Positions 17,700 to 24,701 of a stretch of 64,000 bases of DNA are shown here, one piece after another. The first letter of the stretch is position 1; each line of letters opens with the position of its first letter. The DNA comes from an uncultured Lachnospira sp. (lineage in GTDB: Bacteria; Bacillota; Clostridia; Lachnospirales; Lachnospiraceae). The notes beneath the pieces are model-generated. The model did not search any database and was not told where the DNA came from. It saw only the letters and a list, made by a program, of their open reading frames with translations. The stretch lies in NCBI GenBank assembly GCA_934343805.1, contig CAKRIN010000006.1:44279-108278 (forward strand). Direction: 5' to 3'. The position numbers and the translations under genes were made by a program.

Positions 17700-19169
17700 C
17701 TATCCTAATAAAGCATTTGCAATGTCATTATATATGTAGTCTGATGCTTTGATTCCATTAATTCCTGCATAATCAAGTTCTTCCTCATACACGCGTTGTC
17801 TTATATCCTTTCTTGTATCATTGCCAGCCAGCACCACATCCTCAAGAAAAGTATCTATTCCATAATAATCAGTACCCTTAACTTTATAATGTACATCAAT
17901 TATTTTCTTTCCAAGCTCATTAAATCTCTGTTCGGGTCTTTCAAGAAATAGCATAGGCTTTCCTGTATACAGATACTCTCCTACAAACGAAATAGAATCG
18001 TCTATCATTGCATCCGATGTATCAAACAATTCCAGATAGCTTCCCTCTTCCTGAACCCTTGCATTAGGCAGTCTGCGAAACTCATCAAGATACGCTTCAT
18101 ATTCATCAATTGATTTCATATATCCATGCTTAACCAGTCCATTCCTGAGATTCGGATGTGGCTTAAAAACAAATGAAATACTGTCCTTATACTTCTTAGC
18201 AAGATATATGTAAAAATACATGTTCTTGTCAAATGTAGAAAACGACAATACATTAGTATCCCCAACTGAAAAATGTGGTGCAATAATAACCTTCTTATAC
18301 CCATTCACATCTCTGTTTTCTGGTATTTCCCACATATTTCGTATATCTTTTTCTGTATAACTGTGTTCATCATAGAAGTAATCCATCTTAATATATCCAC
18401 TATTACGGACATTCTTTCCGCCAAGTGCCTCATACCTGATAAACTCTTCATAATCCGTCTTAGTCTCTGTATATACTCTCCAACACAGATTCATAAATTC
18501 CTTGTTATACATACATAATTCATCAAATCTTCCTGTCTGGGAATTACCAACAGTCAACCCATATGATATATATACATTAAGCACTGAAAACGGCAGATTA
18601 ATAATCTGATAATTCTTTACCATATCCAGATACCATGGTGTAACATGAATAACTACATCAGGAACACCACCTATATCTTCCCATCCTGTAATCTCCTCTG
18701 TATCAGGGTCATACACATGCTCTACATTATAGCCATTCTCTTCAAAATACTTATATGTCTGGGAATATGTCTTTCCCCGTTCTTCCTTTGTCCTTCCGAT
18801 TATAGGAACTGGAACAACAACTGGCAGAAACCTGTCATCATCTCTTAACATGTTATATATACGCTCTGCTGGCCACTCTGCTGCTGATATTGGAAGAAAT
18901 GCAACCTTTATCTTCTGTCCATCACGCAGTCTCTTATCTATATTAGACTTACCACATCGGATTGCAGCATCATAGCAATAATTATAAAGCTTGTTTCCAT
19001 CTTCCATACTGCCTGTAGCAAAAAACATGGCAACAAGATGGGCATATGTATATCCGGCTGCCTTTTCACCATCTGCAAGCCAGTTATTATCAACAGCCTC
19101 TGCAAGTTCTGTCGCAAGCCTGATTATCTCATCCTGCCCCATCATAACAGGATTATTGTCTATTATCAT
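17700..19169 (-). CDS. TagF/TarL-like phospho-alditol transferase (GT-B type)
   Basis: A 489-residue protein without membrane segments. The C-terminal half resembles CDP-glycerol:polyglycerophosphate transferases: ISFVFKPHPNLRNGL, DTSDAMIDDSISFVGEYLYT followed by GKPMLFLE (about residues 355-415), the region that binds the CDP-alditol in that family. The N-terminal half contains KVAFLPISAAEWPAERIY and VPVPIIGRTKEERGKTY, similar in plan to the C-terminal domains of the LicD proteins at 36-40 kb. Gene order RPE, this gene, TarI-like, TarJ-like points to CDP-ribitol as donor. It overlaps the RPE gene by 4 bases. Exact product and acceptor are unproved. Confidence 0.65.
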   Translation of the reverse strand: MIIDNNPVMMGQDEIIRLATELAEAVDNNWLADGEKAAGYTYAHLVAMFFATGSMEDGNKLYNYCYDAAIRCGKSNIDKRLRDGQKIKVAFLPISAAEWPAERIYNMLRDDDRFLPVVVPVPIIGRTKEERGKTYSQTYKYFEENGYNVEHVYDPDTEEITGWEDIGGVPDVVIHVTPWYLDMVKNYQIINLPFSVLNVYISYGLTVGNSQTGRFDELCMYNKEFMNLCWRVYTETKTDYEEFIRYEALGGKNVRNSGYIKMDYFYDEHSYTEKDIRNMWEIPENRDVNGYKKVIIAPHFSVGDTNVLSFSTFDKNMYFYIYLAKKYKDSISFVFKPHPNLRNGLVKHGYMKSIDEYEAYLDEFRRLPNARVQEEGSYLELFDTSDAMIDDSISFVGEYLYTGKPMLFLERPEQRFNELGKKIIDVHYKVKGTDYYGIDTFLEDVVLAGNDTRKDIRQRVYEEELDYAGINGIKASDYIYNDIANALLG

Positions 19170-19822
19170 AAATTTCTTATCTCCCTTAAAATCTCCCCAT
19201 ATGGTCTGTCTTTGCCAAAAAGAAGTGTTGTTCCAAGCACGAACCCCTTAACCCCCATTGGCGCAAATGTGGTAATTTTATCTGCACTGCACGCTCCATC
19301 CCAGTACACCTCAAAATCCATCTCTTTACGGATATTAAGAAGTCTTTCTATCTTTTTCCCAACATAAGGAAGATACATCTGTCCTGCATTACCTGGATTA
19401 ACAGACATTACAAGAACCTTATCTACAATCTGAAGCATCTCCATAACTGTCTCAACACTTGTCCCCGGATTAATTGCTATTCCCGGAACCATTCCTGCAT
19501 CAATTATCTTCTGCAGTGTTGTTGACGGATGATACTCTGCTTCAGGATGGATATACACTGTATCCCCTTTCCTTAATGACTCTAGAAAGAGATTAATATG
19601 CGTATTAGGATGCTCTATCATAAGATGAACATCCATAGGCTTATCTGTAGCCGACCTTATATATCGCAGGTCATTAAGTGACATTGCAAAGTTAGGCACA
19701 TAACGGCCATCCATAATATCAATATGAAATGAATCTACACCTGCTGCCTCCAATTCTCTTACTTCTTTACCAAGGTTGCCAAAATCGGCGCACATCATAG
19801 ATGCTGTTAATTCTGTATACAT
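19166..19822 (-). CDS. Ribulose-phosphate 3-epimerase family protein
   Basis: A 218-residue TIM-barrel protein. Family motifs: ASMMCADFGNLGKEVRELEA, the catalytic SFHIDIMDGRYVPNFAMS, and PMDVHLMIEHP. Later VLVMSVNPGNAGQMYLP and the phosphate-binding end VKGFVLGTTLLF are present. The usual DGG near residue 170 reads DGACS. The ATG at 19822 is preferred because GGAGAG is well placed and it matches family length; another in-frame ATG lies 12 bases upstream. As first gene before a TagF-like, TarI-like and TarJ-like set it would supply ribulose-5-phosphate for CDP-ribitol. A housekeeping copy probably exists elsewhere. Confidence 0.85.
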   Translation of the reverse strand: MYTELTASMMCADFGNLGKEVRELEAAGVDSFHIDIMDGRYVPNFAMSLNDLRYIRSATDKPMDVHLMIEHPNTHINLFLESLRKGDTVYIHPEAEYHPSTTLQKIIDAGMVPGIAINPGTSVETVMEMLQIVDKVLVMSVNPGNAGQMYLPYVGKKIERLLNIRKEMDFEVYWDGACSADKITTFAPMGVKGFVLGTTLLFGKDRPYGEILREIRNL

Positions 19823-19860
19823 ATTACTCTCCATTCCTGCCCGTTTTCACACTATTTTCT

Positions 19861-20230
19861 CTACACCAGACCATACTCTTTCAGTAAGCGTAACTGATAC
19901 TCTTTATCTGAAGCCGACTTCTTTAAATCTTCAGTTCTTCCATCTGCTAAAAGCAACGTAATCAACTGATTTAACAATCGCTGTCCTTCCTGGAGTCCTT
20001 CTTCTCTGCCTTCTTTTCTACCTTCTTTTCTGCCTTCTTCGCGTCCTTCTTCGCGTCCTTCTTCACGTCCTTCTTCACGGGCATCTTCTCTCTCCAGTTC
20101 TAACTGCCTGTCAAACGTATAATCGAGTTTCATATTCTTTGTCACCTCATTCCTTCGAGATATCAGGAATTTTCTTATCCTCCATCAGCATACTGAACAC
20201 ATCACTCTTGTACTCTCTGTTTCCATTCAT
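19861..20230 (-). pseudogene. Remnant of an Rpn-family nuclease/transposase gene
   Basis: A start codon at 20230 with an AGGAG site gives MNGNREYKSDVFSMLMEDKK and then a stop after 27 codons. This resembles the first residues of Rpn (PD-(D/E)XK, YhgA-like) proteins. A second frame then runs to 19861 and gives a typical Rpn C-terminus: LDYTFDRQLELEREDAREEG, several EGREEGR-type repeats, and ADGRTEDLKKSASDKEYQLR. The nuclease core is missing and the two ends are in different frames, so this is an internal deletion remnant. It sits between two halves of the glycan island. Confidence 0.75.
19985..20085 (-). repeat. 12-base tandem repeat inside the Rpn remnant
   Basis: Seven or so copies of a unit close to GAAGAAGGACGC/GAAGAAGGCAGA (minus strand) encode EGRE/EGRK repeats. 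This coding repeat is common at the C-terminus of Rpn-family genes and is not a CRISPR array. Confidence 0.7.
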
Positions 20231-20568
20231 AATTCCTTCTCCTTTTCTAATTACCGATAAAGCAGGAATTATAAATCAACCATACGCTCATTATATCATG
20301 AACTTTGTCCATGATCGCCATTCGCCGCTCGGGATGAACATGCATGTTCCCCCTCGCTAACGCTTATTATATCATACAATCCTGCTTTATACCCTATTAA
20401 AAGCAAGATTTTCATTGACATAAAGACATAACCAAGATAAACAGACCCTGTACCGCCCCATTGCCATATAAAATATAACAACCGCACAGGTAATATAGAA
20501 AAACCGCTTTTGTTGAATACATATCGTATATAATATATACTAATGCAATTCAACATATTTATCAAGCA
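20231..20568. other. 338-base intergenic region with a 134-base inverted-repeat-flanked segment
   Basis: No gene is supported here. ATAAAGCAGGA at 20257-20267 is repeated inverted as TCCTGCTTTAT at 20380-20390. Inside are two similar stretches on the minus strand (ATGATATAATGAGCG and ATGATATAATAAGCG) and a 14-base palindrome GAACATGCATGTTC near 20337-20350. It may be the old Rpn promoter region or a small non-autonomous element. I see no convincing -35 box for the RPE operon. Confidence 0.45.
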
Positions 20569-22026
20569 TTAATTGTTAAATCCCAGATCAAATATATACT
20601 TATTGCGATAATTCCCCTGATTTTCCCTGATTGCTTCGCTAACCCCTGTACACCATCCAGAAGCAAGAAAAGAATTGCACTGTGCAAGAAGTGCAATAGA
20701 AGCAGCATACTCCGCTCCAAGATTAAACCCTGTCTGCCTGTCCGGTTCACTTCTATGATAATCATACAGTAATTGTCCAGGTCTGGTTGAATATCTTTGC
20801 TGATCTGTAAAATACACTTTATCTCCGAATCTGTTGCGGAAATATTCAACATAAGATAAATCCTCAGTTGCTATGTATATATATTCCAATCCATCCCACG
20901 TACTCATAAGTTCATCTATCTTATCTGCCATCATTTCTTTGGTTGCATGAACCGGGTGATTCTTTAAATGTGTATTAACAAAATCTGTTCCTCTTGCAAG
21001 CACTCCAAGAGTTCTGTCAGGATATGGGAGATAGCTTTCTTTTTTCTCTTCTATATATCTAATCATTGCATCATTATATTCTCCGCAAGGCCATGACAAA
21101 ACTGCATCCTCACTGATATTTCCCATAATAGTACTCTGTACACTTCCATTATAGAATCCTGGAGAAAAATACACATTCGCACTGTGCATAACCTCTTCCA
21201 GCGTATACCCTTCTGGCTGATTAAAGAATTTGCTCCATATATCATCACCTTCAAAATCAGAATAAAAGCTGTTTCCCGACATAGTAAGCCTGACTACAGG
21301 TACCATTCCCTTAGCCTTTACATACTTTGCACATGTCACTATTTTAGATAATATTGTAAAAAGTCCAAGTTTGTTATAATACCCATCTATAACAAAAAAT
21401 TTCTTATCAGGATTAAGGCTGCCTAATGATCTATAATCCGAGAACATATATGTAAAAGACATGACCTCTTCATAATACATAATCCCATCATTATACCGGT
21501 CCATGCTTTCCTGATGTGGAAGTCCATCTATTACATGAAGGCATCTGTATCCTTCCATCAATTGTGTAAATCTTGAATCATCCGGCTCTGGTTCATAGAA
21601 ACATTCCACCCCATCTATATCGTCAAGATACTCAATCATTCTCTCCCATTTACTACCAACAAGCACAAGTCTTTTTCCAGTCCATTCTCCTAACGCTGTC
21701 CTGCACAATTCAACAGAAAATTCATTGCAATCATAAAGAAATATGCAGTCATAACTATTAAGGAACCACATATCAACGCCCCCATCATATCTGTATCGGT
21801 GTGCATATGTGCCTCCCTGTAATTTAAGTATTGTGCTGTTCTTTCCATCCGGATCAGATGCCACTGCATACCCATGCTTTAATATTATGGGCAGCGCCTG
21901 CCTGTACATATCCGGTCCATATGGTATTACCTGCCCGGCATTAATTCCATCCGATTCAATTATCTGCCCGTATGTCAATCCTGTGTCATTATCAGCCTGT
22001 GAATTAATTGCCAGTTCTATAACCAT
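20569..22026 (-). CDS. Fucosyltransferase-like (NodZ/GT23-type fold) protein
   Basis: A 485-residue soluble protein. The best landmark is TLGVLARGTDFVNTHLKNHP near residue 340, which resembles the R-G/R-T-D donor-binding motif of O- and alpha-1,6-fucosyltransferases. The later part IYIATEDLSYVEYFRNRFGD and VYFTDQQRYS also fits that fold, and ASGWCTGVSEAIRENQG would lie near the donor end. The ATG at 22026 has GAGGGC six bases before it; an in-frame ATG is four codons upstream. It is the last gene of the long run starting near 40.6 kb. Family assignment is by motif only; the sugar could be other than fucose. Confidence 0.55.
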   Translation of the reverse strand: MVIELAINSQADNDTGLTYGQIIESDGINAGQVIPYGPDMYRQALPIILKHGYAVASDPDGKNSTILKLQGGTYAHRYRYDGGVDMWFLNSYDCIFLYDCNEFSVELCRTALGEWTGKRLVLVGSKWERMIEYLDDIDGVECFYEPEPDDSRFTQLMEGYRCLHVIDGLPHQESMDRYNDGIMYYEEVMSFTYMFSDYRSLGSLNPDKKFFVIDGYYNKLGLFTILSKIVTCAKYVKAKGMVPVVRLTMSGNSFYSDFEGDDIWSKFFNQPEGYTLEEVMHSANVYFSPGFYNGSVQSTIMGNISEDAVLSWPCGEYNDAMIRYIEEKKESYLPYPDRTLGVLARGTDFVNTHLKNHPVHATKEMMADKIDELMSTWDGLEYIYIATEDLSYVEYFRNRFGDKVYFTDQQRYSTRPGQLLYDYHRSEPDRQTGFNLGAEYAASIALLAQCNSFLASGWCTGVSEAIRENQGNYRNKYIFDLGFNN

Positions 22027-22074
22027 AATAGCCCTCATTTCTGCTCATATTAAGCAATGATATCTTAAAACTCA

Positions 22075-23184
22075 TTAAGCCAGTTTACTTACCATTTTCT
22101 GATAGTTATCTTTTGTCTTCTGCCGCTCTTCCTTATGCTTCTCATCAATCCATCCGCCATTAAAGTGATGTATTGAATGAGTATTCTTAGTTATACATGT
22201 CTCACCGCTCATATAATCATATGGCTGGAAATAATCTGATGAATAAATAGTCATTCCATCAATTGTCTGCGTTGTATTGTCAGGGATGAATCCCTCCTGT
22301 ATAAACGGCATCGTCTCATAATATCCGCAGGTAGTAAGATTAAGACTTCCATCTTGCATAATAAATTCTTCATTTATTCTGAAATCCAGCATCTTCTTAA
22401 TCATTGGATGATGGGGAACTGCTCCGCTACATCCACCCATATTAACATTTCCCCATTTCTCCACTCCGGTAAATGCTTCGTTTCCAAGAAGATCATCAAG
22501 ATTCTTAATTATCTCTACATCTGTATCAATATACAGACCTCCATAATTATAGAGAATATCCAGTCTGGCTATATCAGGAACAAACCCCCATTTGCCCGCC
22601 TCATATGCCTGTTTCATGTATAGATTCTTCCCTACATCATAATTATCCTCATCCCAACGTACAATCTTATAATCAGGACAGAACCTTTTCCATGATTCAA
22701 TACATTTTACAAGATACTCAGGCATCGGATTTCCCGAAAACCAGCAATAATTAATCACCTTCGGAATTCTGACCTCTGATGGTCTGTCAGAATAGCTACC
22801 CATTCCCAGCCGTCTTGCCCTGATTGCCAGTATAATCGGAATAATTACCCCAATATTTTCTTTTAATGCATTAATTGAATTAAGCATGTCAACTATTCCT
22901 GTATAATTGCTGTTAGTAATAAGAACTACTGCATTACAAGGAAGTTTGTCCAGAATCTCTGGCGATTTTATCTCTATATCCCTGTTTCCAATATGTATGG
23001 TCTGTTGCTGTTTTCTTCTATCTCCATCCACATAAAACAACAGATTGTCGAGCAGGCCTGTACTTGTAATCATATATGGCATAATAATCTGTCCTATCAT
23101 TCCTGCTCCATAAATTACAACAGGGGAATTATTATATTGCACATGTTCCTTAACTTTTTCCAGAGAATCATATTTCAGAACCAT
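22075..23184 (-). CDS. GT32-type glycosyltransferase with N-terminal Rossmann-like domain
   Basis: A 369-residue two-domain protein. Residues about 20-120 form a small Rossmann-like domain (VVIYGAGMIGQIIMPY, then a VDGD segment) found in five other proteins of the island. From about 138 the DXD sugar-binding glycosyltransferase follows: RIPKVINYCWFSGNPMPEYL, ESWKRFCPDYKIVRWDE, and the metal site GGLYIDTDVEII at about 215-226. The fold typically uses UDP- or GDP-sugars. It has a strong AGGAGG site and lies 9 bases after the LicD gene. Confidence 0.85.
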   Translation of the reverse strand: MVLKYDSLEKVKEHVQYNNSPVVIYGAGMIGQIIMPYMITSTGLLDNLLFYVDGDRRKQQQTIHIGNRDIEIKSPEILDKLPCNAVVLITNSNYTGIVDMLNSINALKENIGVIIPIILAIRARRLGMGSYSDRPSEVRIPKVINYCWFSGNPMPEYLVKCIESWKRFCPDYKIVRWDEDNYDVGKNLYMKQAYEAGKWGFVPDIARLDILYNYGGLYIDTDVEIIKNLDDLLGNEAFTGVEKWGNVNMGGCSGAVPHHPMIKKMLDFRINEEFIMQDGSLNLTTCGYYETMPFIQEGFIPDNTTQTIDGMTIYSSDYFQPYDYMSGETCITKNTHSIHHFNGGWIDEKHKEERQKTKDNYQKMVSKLA

Positions 23185-23193
23185 ACTTCCTCC

Positions 23194-24597
23194 TTATGCA
23201 TACACTATATAACTGATATCATGTTCATCAAGATAATCGACAATATCAAAATATTCCTTCCAGTTAAATATCTTATACTTTTCAACTATGAGCTGATAAT
23301 CGCCTGCTTTTTCATTAATTTCTTTGCAGAAATCCTCAGCTTCAGACTTTGTGTGAATATAACGTGGATTACTGTAATTCTTATATCTCGAAAACCTTCT
23401 GTTAGCACCATGTGCAGTACTTCCGGCATCATTTGGCCACTGCATGTAATCACCAAATTCCATTTCAAGCATTTTATCTGGGTTACCAGGTCCTAAGAAC
23501 ACCTTATTTTCAAAATTAATTTTCTTAAGAGGCAGTACATAATTCAATAAAAAATAACTATTGCACATTTTAATAAAATCTGTTTCCAAGCCATAACATA
23601 AATGTGAAGATTCCATTTTACTAACTATTTTACCACTGCTTCTTATCGCTTTATACCATTTATCTCTTTTAACAGCTGACTTGTCTGTATTACTATCAAA
23701 TTCCTTTTTAAGCTGCATATCAATATCCTGCAGCTGTTCAAGGCTGATATCATCATTGTAATAATCTATTGGAAATATATCTAAAACAATTGGTTCCGGA
23801 GTTCTTTTAAAGAACACTTTTACAAACTTTCCATTAGAACAGAACGCATAATCATTACCACATTCATTAAGAAAGTCCGACATTTCTGAATACAACGTGT
23901 TTTCATCATAATAGGGCGCATCAGAAATATAAAATAAACCCTTATTTTTATAAAATTCCATCATTCTTTCGTATTCATTACGCAGCATCATGAAATCTAT
24001 ATCATCATCCCACGGAATAAATCCCCCATGCCTGACTGCTCCTATAAGAGTCCCACCTTCAATCATTATCTCAAAGCCTGACATCTTCAAGTCTTCGCTC
24101 AATCTATATGCTGACATGAGTAATTCTAATTGAAATCTTCTTGCACCACCTCTTGCCGGATTCAATCTTCGTATATCAGAAACCGAAACAAAGAACTCAA
24201 CCTGCTCCTGTGCATGTTTCTCTTGTTCCTCTGCATAATAAAACATCAGTCTGTATATATCCTTTTCCATGCAGCTACTCAAAAACTCTCTAACCGATAT
24301 ACCTGAATCATTTATATATGACTTCAAAAATGTGTAATTCAATGCCATTTCTATACCATATTCTTTATTCAGCTGATATTTTATCTGATTAAAAAATTCT
24401 GGTTTCGCGGCAATAACAATCACACATTCATTTAGATACTTCTTTAATTCTGATGGTGGAATCACTTCTATTCCTTCTATCAGTTTTCCATGTAAATCTT
24501 CGTTGTTATCCGTCCAGAACATAACATTTTCTCTTGTGAAAAATTGTAATGCCTGCTTTCCATATAATCCCGTTCCAAAAATTATGACTTTTCGCAT
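23194..24597 (-). CDS. LicD-family phosphotransferase with N-terminal Rossmann-like domain
   Basis: A 467-residue protein. Residues 1-95 hold the Rossmann-like domain (KVIIFGTGLYGKQALQFF, FWTDNNEDLHGKLIEG). The LicD catalytic region is at about 175-205: MIEGGTLIGAVRHGGF and IPWDDDIDFMM, with the metal-binding Asp cluster intact, then PEPIVLDIFPIDYYNDD. LicD-family enzymes transfer phosphoryl-alcohol groups from CDP donors (choline in LicD, ribitol in FKTN/FKRP). Its start overlaps an open 39-codon remnant that carries its ribosome site. Confidence 0.85.
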   Translation of the reverse strand: MRKVIIFGTGLYGKQALQFFTRENVMFWTDNNEDLHGKLIEGIEVIPPSELKKYLNECVIVIAAKPEFFNQIKYQLNKEYGIEMALNYTFLKSYINDSGISVREFLSSCMEKDIYRLMFYYAEEQEKHAQEQVEFFVSVSDIRRLNPARGGARRFQLELLMSAYRLSEDLKMSGFEIMIEGGTLIGAVRHGGFIPWDDDIDFMMLRNEYERMMEFYKNKGLFYISDAPYYDENTLYSEMSDFLNECGNDYAFCSNGKFVKVFFKRTPEPIVLDIFPIDYYNDDISLEQLQDIDMQLKKEFDSNTDKSAVKRDKWYKAIRSSGKIVSKMESSHLCYGLETDFIKMCNSYFLLNYVLPLKKINFENKVFLGPGNPDKMLEMEFGDYMQWPNDAGSTAHGANRRFSRYKNYSNPRYIHTKSEAEDFCKEINEKAGDYQLIVEKYKIFNWKEYFDIVDYLDEHDISYIVYA

Positions 24598-24701
24598 TCT
24601 TTTAATAGTACCATCCTTTGCTTATTAAGTCTGTCTCCCAGTGCATACATCAGGCTTGTAATATGTGGTTCTGTCTTATCAATTCTCCCGATAAGGCTTC
24701 T
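24582..24701 (-). pseudogene. 39-codon open remnant of a lost gene's 3' end
   Basis: Directly in frame after the stop of the 24.7-26.9 kb gene, 39 open codons read RSLIGRIDKTEPHITSLMYA then LGDRLNKQRMVLLKECEKS before a stop at 24582-24584. The residues look like a real helical C-terminus. The end overlaps the LicD start by 16 bases, the sort of overlap seen between coupled genes, so a former upstream neighbour was probably replaced and left its tail. I do not recognise the parent family. Confidence 0.45.

Noticed and set aside
19985..20085. CRISPR-like short tandem repeats
   Set aside because: The units are contiguous 12-base coding repeats (EGRE/EGRK) without spacers.
20525..20545. ACGATATG on the minus strand as a sigma-D promoter before the Rpn remnant
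   Set aside because: No -35 box at the right distance.
22993..23496. Plus-strand open frame of 167 codons
   Set aside because: Antisense to the GT32 and LicD genes; the composition is that of a reverse-complement shadow in AT-rich DNA.
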